DNA of 64,000 bases from Candidatus Gastranaerophilales bacterium (GTDB lineage Bacteria; Cyanobacteriota; Vampirovibrionia; Gastranaerophilales; Gastranaerophilaceae), in the NCBI GenBank assembly GCA_944325005.1, contig CALUYO010000001.1, positions 186,001 to 250,000 on the forward strand. The letters run 5' to 3'. How positions within the stretch are numbered: position 1 is the stretch's first letter; every line of letters starts with the position of its first letter. The notes below the pieces were generated by a model. That model was not told the DNA's origin. It saw only the letters and a list, made by a program, of their open reading frames with translations, and ran no database searches. Of this stretch, positions 1 through 8,071 are shown piece after piece. A program made the translations under genes and the position numbers.

Positions 1-1256
1 ATGGATTAGGAAGTACCAATCATATTAGCCAGTGGAATCCTATGTTAATCGGTTTTAATTTAGGCGGTAATATGATGACTGATCCTGCTTTAACAGCTCA
101 AGGTAATCAGGCTGCATATGACTGGGGATTATCCATCGGGCTTAGATCAAGATTAACCTCTTTATTGTCTACTCTTTCAGGTTATGAATCTCAGATTTCT
201 AATATTTTGCAATCAGATAAACTTGATGCATCTCAAAAAGAAAGATTACAAGCAGTTCTTGATGAGATAAAAGCTATGAAAGAACGTATAAACGAAGCAG
301 CTAAAAATCAACTTTCAATGGAAAGTGTTGAAGCTCTGCAAAAAGAAGTTTTAGAATTAACAAAAAATGCATCTGAAGTAGCAGAAGAAATTATAAACGA
401 AATAAAAGAAACTCAGGAAACGGAAGAGGCTGAAAATGACGATGATGAAAATGATGTCTCTGAAAACGACGATGATACTTCTTCAACTTCTGCATCAATT
501 CCTACTGCAGTTCAAAATGAACAGGCTGAAAATGAAGCGGTAGATATCTGTAAAAATATATATGACGGAGCAATTGGGCCAGGTACAGATTATTCAAAAA
601 TTAAAGAAGGAATAAATGCTATAACAAAAGATAATGTTACTGCTGTATTAAATATGTGGCAGGATCAATACCAGCCCCACACTGGCGACGATAATATGAT
701 TGAAACCTTGTTTGATGAAGAAATGTTCTGGAATAATAGCACAAATACAGGTTTGATTACTACTATTGTTCAGAAACTTGAAGAACGTGCTAAAGAATTA
801 GGTGTAAGAAACCAGCTTGCAGGCCAATTTGTTGTTGCATATGATGAATTAAACGATACTTTTGTTAATGAAGCTAAGGTAAAAGAAGCTGTTATGACTG
901 TTCTTGAAGCCGTAACTGAAGCTGAAGCTAAGGCAGATAAAAAATCCGTAAAAACTGAAAAAGCTGACGCTGCAAGAGAAAAAGCCGAGGCAAGAAAAGC
1001 TGAAGCTGATAAGAGACAAGCTGAAAAAGCTAAACAAAAAATTTCTCAATTCAGAGATGATATGAGAGAAATTTTAGGTGATGACAAGGCCGAAGTGTCT
1101 GATAAAGTTAAATATGAAAATAATAAGTTTGTCATAAGAATTGAAGGAAAAAATTATTATGGTAAAGATTATCTTGAACTGGCAAAAGTAATTGAAAAAG
1201 CAGGCTATGAACCGGCTAAATACTTAAAGAAACAGAATGCAGCCGCAGTTGCCTGA
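1..1256 (+). CDS. Coiled-coil protein with annexin-like segment, 5' end cut by window
   Basis: No family is recognised for the whole protein. The frame is open to the left window edge, so the true start probably lies upstream; the first internal ATG is at 42 and has no convincing ribosome binding site. Counting from that ATG, residues 30-135 are predicted coiled coil, followed by an acidic Asp/Glu/Asn linker (about 125-145). A helical segment with a G-P-G-T-D-Y signature follows (about 165-255), then a Lys/Glu/Ala-rich coiled coil (285-345) and a small C-terminal domain with a YYGKDYLELAKVIEKAGY stretch. The GxGTD pattern resembles an annexin repeat and recurs in the amidase at 54267. A strong terminator follows. 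It could be an exported or cytoskeletal structural protein; its function is not inferable. Confidence 0.75.
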   Translation, partial: GLGSTNHISQWNPMLIGFNLGGNMMTDPALTAQGNQAAYDWGLSIGLRSRLTSLLSTLSGYESQISNILQSDKLDASQKERLQAVLDEIKAMKERINEAAKNQLSMESVEALQKEVLELTKNASEVAEEIINEIKETQETEEAENDDDENDVSENDDDTSSTSASIPTAVQNEQAENEAVDICKNIYDGAIGPGTDYSKIKEGINAITKDNVTAVLNMWQDQYQPHTGDDNMIETLFDEEMFWNNSTNTGLITTIVQKLEERAKELGVRNQLAGQFVVAYDELNDTFVNEAKVKEAVMTVLEAVTEAEAKADKKSVKTEKADAAREKAEARKAEADKRQAEKAKQKISQFRDDMREILGDDKAEVSDKVKYENNKFVIRIEGKNYYGKDYLELAKVIEKAGYEPAKYLKKQNAAAVA

Positions 1257-1340
1257 GAAAAAATTTAATATTAATGATTCCTCATATTTGGTAGAAAGAA
1301 AAATTGTAGAAGAAAGTTAGCAGGTAAAGTGTGAAATTTG

Positions 1341-1367
1341 GTCCCCTCAAATGGGGACTTTTTTTTA
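1341..1367 (+). terminator. Rho-independent terminator
   Basis: A GTCCCC / GGGGAC stem (1341-1346 and 1353-1358) around a six-base loop is followed by an eight-base T run. It ends the coiled-coil gene. The T run touches the 3' end of the opposite-strand XRE gene, and the hairpin has no T run in the other direction. Confidence 0.9.
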
Positions 1368-1682
1368 TTTTAATACCGAACGTATTAATCGGTAAATAAG
1401 TTTTAGTTGTTCGTCCGAAGCTATATTTAAAAGATTATTTATATCATCCGTAATTTCTTGTTTGGATTTTTGGTGTTCAAAATCAAACAAGTCTTTGATT
1501 TCTACCTCAAATATTTCTGCAAGTTTTTCAAGGTTAGGCATAGTTGTAAAATATGAGCCTGTTTCAATGTTTCCAATTTGTTTCTGATAAAGTCCTAATA
1601 TTTCGGACAATTGTTCCTGAGTAAGTTTTTTTGATTTTCTCAGTTCTTTAATTCTTCGTCCAAACAGTTTTAATTTTTCCAT
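1365..1682 (-). CDS. XRE-family helix-turn-helix transcriptional regulator
   Basis: A 105-residue DNA-binding protein. Residues 6-62 form a Cro/C1-type HTH (GRRIKELRKSKKLTQEQLSE, then a recognition helix with QKQIGNIETG). The C-terminal 35 residues are a short helical tail ending in LKLIYRLIRSVLK. It is paralogous to the regulator at 47025, which has the same size, the same IETG motif and a matching tail (KLVIVYNVIKSLLKE). The start ATG is preceded by GAGGTCATT. It is divergent from the prepilin gene at 1840, and an inverted repeat lies in the shared upstream region, so the prepilin promoter is a plausible target. That link is inference. Confidence 0.9.
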   Translation of the reverse strand: MEKLKLFGRRIKELRKSKKLTQEQLSEILGLYQKQIGNIETGSYFTTMPNLEKLAEIFEVEIKDLFDFEHQKSKQEITDDINNLLNIASDEQLKLIYRLIRSVLK

Positions 1683-1750
1683 AATGACCTCATAAAGTTA
1701 ATTTTACAAGTTATAGAAAAATATATTACCCAATTAAACTATATTTTTTA

Positions 1751-1780
1751 TTGACAACGGATAATTTAATATGATATTAT
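1751..1780 (+). promoter_or_regulatory. Sigma70-type promoter of the prepilin gene
   Basis: TTGACA (1751-1756), an 18-base spacer and TATTAT (1775-1780) place the transcription start near 1787, about 50 bases before the ATG at 1840. Confidence 0.7.
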
Positions 1781-1786
1781 CTTGTG

Positions 1787-1818
1787 TAATTAGGAATAAT
1801 ATTGATAATACCTAATTA
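1787..1818. promoter_or_regulatory. Inverted repeat, candidate operator
   Basis: A perfect 8-base inverted repeat, TAATTAGG (1787-1794) and CCTAATTA (1811-1818), with a 16-base spacer. It starts at the predicted transcription start of the prepilin gene and lies between that gene and the divergent XRE regulator. The arms are about two helical turns apart, which suits a dimeric HTH protein. It could also form a weak 5' UTR hairpin. Confidence 0.5.
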
Positions 1819-1839
1819 AATTAGAGAAAGGATGCCTTT

Positions 1840-2520
1840 ATGTTAATACATAAACGTTTAGCTTTTACACTGGCAGAAGTTTTAATTACACTTGGCGTGA
1901 TAGGAATTGTTGCGGCTTTGACTATACCTGTGTTGATTGCTAATCATAGAAAGCAGGTTGTAATAACCAGAATGAGAAAGTTTTATACAACTATTAATCA
2001 AGCAATAAAATTATCTGAGGCAGATAATGGTGAACCTGTTTATTGGGAGCCGCCGAAACAGCTCGATGCAAATTCTCTTGAGAATTTTTGGAATAAATAC
2101 ATGCTGAAATATTTTACGAGCAAAGATATAATAAAAGCTTCTGATGGAATATTAATTTTGCTGGCGGACGGTTCAGCGTTTGGAGTTTATAATCCTGCCT
2201 CTGTAGTCGAGGGAATTGACTGGATGCATATAGTATATTGTGTTGATTATAAATCATGTAAAAAACATTTAGAAAATAACGGTAATAAAATTTATAATTA
2301 CCCGTTGGATGGCAAAAATACTTTTTTATTCATTGCACGTAATGTATCTGTAGAAACTTATTATAGTGTTAACAATAGTGGGGATATAAAAAGTCGTGAT
2401 ATTTTGCTGAATGAGACCCAAAATAATTATGGCTGTGCAAAAAGTTACAAAGCATATTGCGCAGCATTAATTGAATATGACGGCTGGACAATACAAAAAG
2501 ACTATCCTGTTCGTTTTTAG
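1840..2520 (+). CDS. Prepilin-like protein with type IV N-terminal methylation site
   Basis: A 226-residue pseudopilin-like protein. A short basic leader (MLIHKRLA) precedes FTLAEVLITLGVIGIVAALT, the prepilin peptidase site and hydrophobic helix, with Glu at the +5-type position. A globular Cys-containing domain follows. The C-terminus (CAALIEYDGW, then DYPVRF) matches the tails of the two other prepilins at 39152 and 62952, so all three belong to one family. Unlike those genes it has no poly-G tract. The start has an AGAAAGGA ribosome binding site (1823-1831). It is presumably processed by a PilD-type peptidase at the inner membrane; whether it is a major pilin or a minor pseudopilin cannot be told. 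It overlaps ispD convergently by 4 bases. Confidence 0.9.
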   Translation: MLIHKRLAFTLAEVLITLGVIGIVAALTIPVLIANHRKQVVITRMRKFYTTINQAIKLSEADNGEPVYWEPPKQLDANSLENFWNKYMLKYFTSKDIIKASDGILILLADGSAFGVYNPASVVEGIDWMHIVYCVDYKSCKKHLENNGNKIYNYPLDGKNTFLFIARNVSVETYYSVNNSGDIKSRDILLNETQNNYGCAKSYKAYCAALIEYDGWTIQKDYPVRF

Positions 2521-3173
2521 TGTTCAAGGTAAATTTTTGCAATATCTATATCGTTCTGGGTTGTAATTTTAATATTTTTGTAGCTTCCGTTGACTATATA
2601 AACAGTTTGTCCTAGTTCTTCAAGCATCCCGGCATCATCGGTGAAATTTTGTCCGTATAGTTTTTGGTGTGCTTCTTTTATTAAATTGTATTCAAATGCC
2701 TGAGGTGTTTGTGTATTGTACAATTTGGCGCGGTCAACTGTTCTTATTATTTTACCGTCTATGATTTCTTTTATTGTATCAATTGTTTTAGTTGCAACAG
2801 TCAGGGCTTTTTTTATTTTAACCTCTTCTATTGTTAAATTTATCATATCAGTTGAAATCATTGGTCTAGCAGCGTCATGTATAAGAACATAATCGCATTC
2901 TCCCGCGTTTAGTCCATTAAAAACGGATTGCTGTCGTGTTGACCCGCCTTCAATAATTCGGACTTTTGGACTGTTTTTAAAAATTTCTTTTAATTCATCA
3001 ATAATTGCTATATTTGCACAGATTATAATTTCATTTGCATTTGATTTTTCAAATGCTTCAACCGTATATTTTATAACTTCTTTACCATTAATTTTTTCTA
3101 AGAGTTTGTTTTTGTTTCCAAAACGCGATGAGGTTCCGCCTGCGGGAATAATTGCGTTTACTTTGAAATTCAT
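2517..3173 (-). CDS. ispD: 2-C-methyl-D-erythritol 4-phosphate cytidylyltransferase
   Basis: Third step of the MEP isoprenoid pathway: MEP + CTP gives CDP-ME + pyrophosphate, in the cytosol. The length (218 aa) is typical. The nucleotide-binding loop IIPAGGTSSRFG is at residues 8-19 (conserved Gly and Arg17), K23 fits the catalytic Lys, HDAARP is at 99-104 (metal/substrate) and TQTPQAF at 154-160. The last gene of a minus-strand operon, it starts 5 bases after the end of thiL. No ispF is fused or adjacent. Identification is secure. Confidence 0.96.
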   Translation of the reverse strand: MNFKVNAIIPAGGTSSRFGNKNKLLEKINGKEVIKYTVEAFEKSNANEIIICANIAIIDELKEIFKNSPKVRIIEGGSTRQQSVFNGLNAGECDYVLIHDAARPMISTDMINLTIEEVKIKKALTVATKTIDTIKEIIDGKIIRTVDRAKLYNTQTPQAFEYNLIKEAHQKLYGQNFTDDAGMLEELGQTVYIVNGSYKNIKITTQNDIDIAKIYLEH

Positions 3174-3178
3174 TTCTC

Positions 3179-4066
3179 TTACTCCTTAAAATGATTATAC
3201 AATTTTTTGTCTATATCTTTGTAAAACTTCCCATCAATAACAAGGCCGGGAGTGTCATTTTTTACCTCTCCTATTATCGTATAATCTTTCAGGTTTTTCA
3301 ATAGTGTCTCAGGCACTGCTGCAACAAGCTGATAATCCTCTCCTCCGTATAAAACAGTTTCAATATCAACAAGAGGGTCATGAGGAATTTTGGAAGTATC
3401 AACAGTTGCTGTAACACAGCTTGCCAGTGCAATCTGGATAAGAGCATCCGCAAGCCCGTCTGATGTGTCCATCATTGCATATTCTTCAGTTGCATTTTTG
3501 GCTATCTGTCTTGAAAATTCTCGTTGAGCTTCGGGCATGAGATGAGCTTTTATAAAACGTTCCGGTGCGATTTTGCTGTTTAAGAGCATATTTAATCCGT
3601 ATGCACTGTTTCCATGTTCACCGGAAACTATTATTTTATAACCTGCTTTTGCACTTGATCGTGATGAAATTTTTCGCCCTTTTGTAGAACCGATTGCAGC
3701 TGCTGAAATATATATTTTGTCACTTCCTGTTAGATCCCCTCCCACAATTTTTACATCCCCGGCTGCCATTTTTGCTCCCTCATAAAAATTTTTTACAAAG
3801 ATTTCATCAATATATTTGGGCAAAGAAAGAGATATTGTTAAATATTTCGGTTCAGCCCCTGATGCGCAAATATCACTGATATTAACCATAACAGATTTGT
3901 AACCCAATTGAAACGGAGTTATGAAATCCGTTTTAAAATGCACATCTTCAACGAGGCTGTCCTGACTAACTACAATTCCCAAATCAGGCAAATTAGCACA
4001 ATCATCTCCGATATATTCGGAATTTAGGACTGATTTAATTATTTGTATTAAGTCTTTTTCTTTCAT
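3179..4066 (-). CDS. thiL: Thiamine-monophosphate kinase
   Basis: Phosphorylates thiamine monophosphate to thiamine diphosphate with ATP, the last step of cofactor synthesis. At 295 residues it has the AIR-synthase/ThiL fold signature: GDDCA (20-24), SQDSLVEDVHF (34-44, the metal/substrate loop), GYKSVMVNISDICASGAEP, GGDLTGSDKI and the C-terminal MDTSDGLADALIQIA and GGEDYQL motifs, all present. The start codon overlaps the stop of the upstream signalling gene by one base (TAATG), which implies translational coupling. Confidence 0.96.
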   Translation of the reverse strand: MKEKDLIQIIKSVLNSEYIGDDCANLPDLGIVVSQDSLVEDVHFKTDFITPFQLGYKSVMVNISDICASGAEPKYLTISLSLPKYIDEIFVKNFYEGAKMAAGDVKIVGGDLTGSDKIYISAAAIGSTKGRKISSRSSAKAGYKIIVSGEHGNSAYGLNMLLNSKIAPERFIKAHLMPEAQREFSRQIAKNATEEYAMMDTSDGLADALIQIALASCVTATVDTSKIPHDPLVDIETVLYGGEDYQLVAAVPETLLKNLKDYTIIGEVKNDTPGLVIDGKFYKDIDKKLYNHFKE

Positions 4067-5961
4067 TATATGTCGTGGTCAATTAGTGAAATAAATTCCT
4101 GTACCAGAGCTGAATTCCATTTTTTACCGGCATCTTGTTTTATAATTTCTATTGCCTGTTTAGGAGTAACTTCTGCTCTGTAAGTTCTTGGTTCAGTGAG
4201 TGCAAAATAGGCATCCACTATCAATATAATCTGAGAAGTCATAGGAATTTCTTCCCGCGCAATTTTTGCCGGATACCCTGTACCGTCCCAATTTTCATGG
4301 TGGTGTTCAATTATCGGGATAATATCCTGGATATAGCTTATCGGCTGTAAGATTTCTCTTGCCGCAATAATCGGGTGTTCTTTTATATGATTTCTTTCTT
4401 CTTCTGTCAGTGGAGATGTTTTTTGAAGAAGTTCTGAAGGAAGCATAAGGTTTCCGATGTCATATAAAAGCATAGCTACCCTGAGTTTATCAATATCATC
4501 TTTGGACAGATCAAAGCGTTTTGCAAGACTTACTGCCAGTAAAACTTTAGATTTCATTATACCGTTATGGTGAAGCGGATTATAAACCTGAGTCAGCATG
4601 TCGGCAACACTGTATAACATTTCTTTCGGGATTTCATCTTTTGGATTTTGAAGTTTATTTTTGATTTTGTTGGAAATATCTTCATCAAGCGGGATATTAT
4701 GTTTTGAGAGAATATCCATAAATGTATTAATTGCAACTTCCTGCCAGCTTGTTTCCGTAATTGGTTTCGCCAGAGTAACCTGATTTCTCCCGTTTCTTTT
4801 AGATTGATACATTGCCTGATCTGTTAATTCAAGAATATCTTCAATATTATCTGAATGCTCAAGAAATGTGGCAACTCCTATACTTGCGGTAATATGACCG
4901 ATTGTATCAAGTTTTTTATCTTCTAATGCTTTTCGTATTCTTTCTGCTGCTGCCATTGCCCCGTTAGAGTCAACACCCGGGAGTATTACATTAAATTCTT
5001 CTCCGCCCATTCGCGCTGCCGTATCAATTGAACGGGCATTTTTTTTCAAAACATCTGCTACTGTTTTTATAGCAAGGTCGCCATATGCATGACCGTATTT
5101 GTCGTTAATTTGTTTTAAATGATCAAGATCCAGCCCTATAATACTAAAAGCTTGTTTTTGACGGAGTGCACGTGTTACTTCTTTTTTCAAATATTCTTCA
5201 AAATATCGTCTGTTATAAAGTCCTGTAAGTCCGTCCGTAACAGCCTGAGCCTTGACTTCTTCAAACAAACCTGCAATTGTTATTGCCATTTCAATCTGCT
5301 GGGCAAATATTGTCAGAAAATCTGTTTCTCCGGATGTAAGCTCTTTTCTTGATGAAAAAACATTAAACCATCCGTAGTGCAGATTTCTTGTATATAAAGG
5401 GACAGTAATAATAGCTTTACTCGGGCTTCCTTCAACTACCTCTTCTATAATTTCATCTTGAATATCGGGTGCAACAGATTTAAGTGTTCCTCCGATATCA
5501 GGCGTGAGCATAATTTTTTTTTCATGTGCAGCTTTTGCATAAATGCTGTTATCATCATATACAAGTCTTCTTGCCTGTATCGGTCCTTTTATAAGTTTGT
5601 CCACTCTTTTTATGGATATATCATTAGATTGTGCCAGAACAGTTAAATAAATTCCGTTTTCATCTTCGCATTTTTTTATAATATTGCAATGAAGATATCC
5701 GAGTTCTCCTTGAATACTGTTAACAATAGTTTCCAAAACGCTTTGTAAAGGGCGTGATGCGTTCATCATATCCCAGATATGCTGAAGTGTCAGCATTCTT
5801 TTGTTTGCAATATTGAGTTCTCGCGTGCGCTCTTCTATTTCTTTTTCAAGCTGAAGATTTCGTTCATATATTTCCAGATAGTCCTGTTTTCCGTTATAAA
5901 CGGCACTTTCTACTTCCGAGACTTTTCTGTATATATCTTTTAAATTATCGAAAAAACTCAT
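4066..5961 (-). CDS. GAF-GGDEF diguanylate cyclase with degenerate HD-GYP-like domain
   Basis: A cytosolic c-di-GMP signalling protein of about 631 aa. Numbering is from an alternative GTG start at 5976 that lies five codons upstream of the ATG used here; neither has a strong ribosome binding site. In order: a coiled coil (15-65), a GAF-like sensor domain (about 70-235) and a GGDEF domain (245-400) with intact GGEEF (324-328) and an inhibitory-site RSID placed five residues before it. A C-terminal HD domain (about 440-630) follows with EHHHENWDGTGYP. The HD signature itself reads YDIGN instead of HDIGK, so the metal-binding His is lost and phosphodiesterase activity is doubtful. It is probably a cyclase regulated by GAF and by product feedback. 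It sits inside a housekeeping operon. Confidence 0.92.
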   Translation of the reverse strand: MSFFDNLKDIYRKVSEVESAVYNGKQDYLEIYERNLQLEKEIEERTRELNIANKRMLTLQHIWDMMNASRPLQSVLETIVNSIQGELGYLHCNIIKKCEDENGIYLTVLAQSNDISIKRVDKLIKGPIQARRLVYDDNSIYAKAAHEKKIMLTPDIGGTLKSVAPDIQDEIIEEVVEGSPSKAIITVPLYTRNLHYGWFNVFSSRKELTSGETDFLTIFAQQIEMAITIAGLFEEVKAQAVTDGLTGLYNRRYFEEYLKKEVTRALRQKQAFSIIGLDLDHLKQINDKYGHAYGDLAIKTVADVLKKNARSIDTAARMGGEEFNVILPGVDSNGAMAAAERIRKALEDKKLDTIGHITASIGVATFLEHSDNIEDILELTDQAMYQSKRNGRNQVTLAKPITETSWQEVAINTFMDILSKHNIPLDEDISNKIKNKLQNPKDEIPKEMLYSVADMLTQVYNPLHHNGIMKSKVLLAVSLAKRFDLSKDDIDKLRVAMLLYDIGNLMLPSELLQKTSPLTEEERNHIKEHPIIAAREILQPISYIQDIIPIIEHHHENWDGTGYPAKIAREEIPMTSQIILIVDAYFALTEPRTYRAEVTPKQAIEIIKQDAGKKWNSALVQEFISLIDHDI

Positions 5962-5968
5962 ACACTTA

Positions 5969-7027
5969 TTATACACTATGTTTTGAGTTTTGTAATATGT
6001 TGTTTACAATATTTATAATTTTTTCCGGTTCGGGATAATTAAGACATTGTTCGGCATCTTCACCTTGAAGCGGGCATTTTCTGGTGTGGCAGGGCTGACA
6101 TTTCAAATTTCCGTTAAGAGCAAAATATTTTTTATCGTCACCGAAAGGTCCGTAAGATGTCGGCGGAGTACAGCAGAATATTGAAATTACAGCCGGAATT
6201 TCAGTTGCTCTTGCAAGGTGCGCGCTGCCTGAATCCGGAGCCATGATAAGTGCTGCACGTGAAAAAATTTCTATCAAATCTTTAATATTTGTCTGTCCTG
6301 CAAGATTAATAAAATCATCCCCGCCTATATATGAAATTAAATCCTTATCTCCTGCAGTTCCGGTAAACACAAGAGAACATTTGTCTTTTATTGCGTCAAC
6401 AACTCGTTTCCAGTTATCTTTATTCCAGTGTTTAAGTCTCCAGGTAGTTGCCGGACAAATTACAACCATAGGTTTTGATTTATCAAGGTTTTTTAAAAGA
6501 ATATTTACTTTTGCTTTTGTTTCGTCATCGGTAGGAGGGAGTGTAAATTTAACCCTATCAGTCCCTTCAAGTCCAAGATGTTTTGCGTACCACATATGCT
6601 GGAATATTGCGTGTGTAGAAAAATTCGGGTTTGGCGCGGGGTCAATGACCTCATTCCCGCCAAGGCTTGAAAATTCCCGTCCGTATTTTAAGCAAATTCT
6701 TCTTTTTGCTCCGCAAAGTTTCATCCATACCATACTTTTGAACATCATTTGAGTATCTATTGCAATGTCAAAATGTTCTTCTCTGAGACTTTTAAGTATA
6801 TTAAAAAACTCAATTACATTTTTTAGTGAATAACCTTCTCTTTTCCATTTTTGAAGAGGTATAAGAACTGCTCTTTTTACCGCAGGATTATCTTTAACTA
6901 TATCTATACCTTTTTCTGATACAAGCCAGGTAACTTCATATCCGTTTTGTTGCAAAACATTTGCAAGCGGTATGTTAAATATTACATCTCCAAGAGAGGA
7001 TAGGCGTATAAGCATTATTTTTTTCAT
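5969..7027 (-). CDS. Glycosyltransferase family 9 (lipopolysaccharide heptosyltransferase-like)
   Basis: A 352-residue GT-B fold enzyme expected to transfer ADP-heptose to the LPS core at the inner membrane face. The N-terminal MKKIMLIRLSSLGDVIFNIP is the classic RfaF/WaaC start. The C-terminal half has PATTWRLKHWNKDNW, GTAGDKD, the LAGQTNIKDLIEI loop and APDSGSAHLARA (nucleotide-sugar site). The C-terminal CQPCHTRKCP is typical of the WaaF type. It overlaps the ROK kinase start by 4 bases (ATGA). The acceptor cannot be told from sequence. Confidence 0.92.
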   Translation of the reverse strand: MKKIMLIRLSSLGDVIFNIPLANVLQQNGYEVTWLVSEKGIDIVKDNPAVKRAVLIPLQKWKREGYSLKNVIEFFNILKSLREEHFDIAIDTQMMFKSMVWMKLCGAKRRICLKYGREFSSLGGNEVIDPAPNPNFSTHAIFQHMWYAKHLGLEGTDRVKFTLPPTDDETKAKVNILLKNLDKSKPMVVICPATTWRLKHWNKDNWKRVVDAIKDKCSLVFTGTAGDKDLISYIGGDDFINLAGQTNIKDLIEIFSRAALIMAPDSGSAHLARATEIPAVISIFCCTPPTSYGPFGDDKKYFALNGNLKCQPCHTRKCPLQGEDAEQCLNYPEPEKIINIVNNILQNSKHSV

Positions 7028-7986
7028 TGTAAATTCCTATCCTCCAGAAAAGCTGCTCCTATAACTCCTGAAAAATCTCCGAGCATAGCTTTTTTAAATT
7101 GTATTTTTTCTGCGGGAACAGGTAATGATTTTGCTCTGGCTTTTTTAATTGTTTTTTTATAAAAATAATCTACAGCTTCTATTAATCCTCCTCCTAAAAT
7201 AATTAATTCGGGATTAATAAAGTTAATTATACTTGCCAAACCTCCTGACAAATATTCGGAAGCCTCTGTTACACACTGGATAACAAGTTCATCTTCCCTT
7301 TCAATTGATTTTTGAATCATACTTGATGTAATTGATTTGCCGGGTTCAAGGTACTCCAGAATACAGGAATTTCTCCCCTTTTTTAAAGCTCCTTCAATTC
7401 TTCTTTCAATTGCAGAGCGTGATGCATAAGCCTCGAGACATCCATGTGCACCGCATGCACATTGTCTGCCGTTTAAGTCAACTATTATATGTCCGATTTC
7501 TCCGGCTGTACCGGTAGCCCCGTAGATTATTTCTCCTCTTTTTACAATTGAAGAGCCTACTCCGGTACCAACAAATACGCAGACAAAATCATTACAGCCT
7601 CTGCCGGCACCAAACTTCTGTTCTCCAATCGCCGCAATTTCAACATCGTTACCTATATAGACCGGTTTCTTAAAATGTTCTGTTAAAATATTTTTAATTG
7701 GCAGATCATAACATTCTAAGTTCGGAGCAGCAATTAATATTCCGTTTTCTCTGTCAATTTGTCCGGCAGCACCAACTCCGATAGAACTAATATCTTCAAG
7801 TGCTTTCCCGCATGTTTCCAACAATTCATTAATGCCTTCCAGCATTTTTTTTATAATATTTTTAGGCCCTTTATCCTTTTTGGTCTTTTTTTTGACATGA
7901 CCGATAACCTCACCTGTCTCTCTGTTTACAAGTGCAATAAGTATTTTGGTTCCGCCAAGATCAATTCCAATCGAATATTGTTTCAT
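7024..7986 (-). CDS. ROK-family sugar kinase, probable glucokinase
   Basis: An ATP-dependent phosphorylation of glucose or a related hexose is expected. The 320 residues match ROK glucokinases in length. Visible motifs: the phosphate loop DLGGTK (9-14), catalytic-type Asp in GNDVEIAA (D114), GTGVGSS (141-146) and the ROK zinc site with H166 and CACGxxGC (C176, C178, C183). First gene of the operon that continues through the glycosyltransferase, c-di-GMP protein, thiL and ispD. Its promoter lies only 9 bases from the ATG, so the transcript should have almost no leader. N-acetylmannosamine kinase is an alternative specificity. Confidence 0.92.
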   Translation of the reverse strand: MKQYSIGIDLGGTKILIALVNRETGEVIGHVKKKTKKDKGPKNIIKKMLEGINELLETCGKALEDISSIGVGAAGQIDRENGILIAAPNLECYDLPIKNILTEHFKKPVYIGNDVEIAAIGEQKFGAGRGCNDFVCVFVGTGVGSSIVKRGEIIYGATGTAGEIGHIIVDLNGRQCACGAHGCLEAYASRSAIERRIEGALKKGRNSCILEYLEPGKSITSSMIQKSIEREDELVIQCVTEASEYLSGGLASIINFINPELIILGGGLIEAVDYFYKKTIKKARAKSLPVPAEKIQFKKAMLGDFSGVIGAAFLEDRNLQ

Positions 7987-7995
7987 ATACTTAAA

Positions 7996-8024
7996 ATTAT
8001 ATATAAAAAATATAAAATTTGCAA
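7996..8024 (-). promoter_or_regulatory. Promoter of the ROK kinase operon, near-leaderless
   Basis: On the minus strand TTGCAA (8019-8024), a 17-base spacer and TATAAT (7996-8001) are followed by 9 bases and the ATG at 7986. The mRNA would begin 0-3 bases before the start codon. Confidence 0.65.
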
Positions 8025-8071
8025 AATGTAGAATTATTTGTTAGCATATTATATATGAAGGGGGATATGTA

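Noticed and set aside
6243-6752. A 169-codon plus-strand frame
   Set aside because: Antisense to the well-supported glycosyltransferase; no recognisable protein features.
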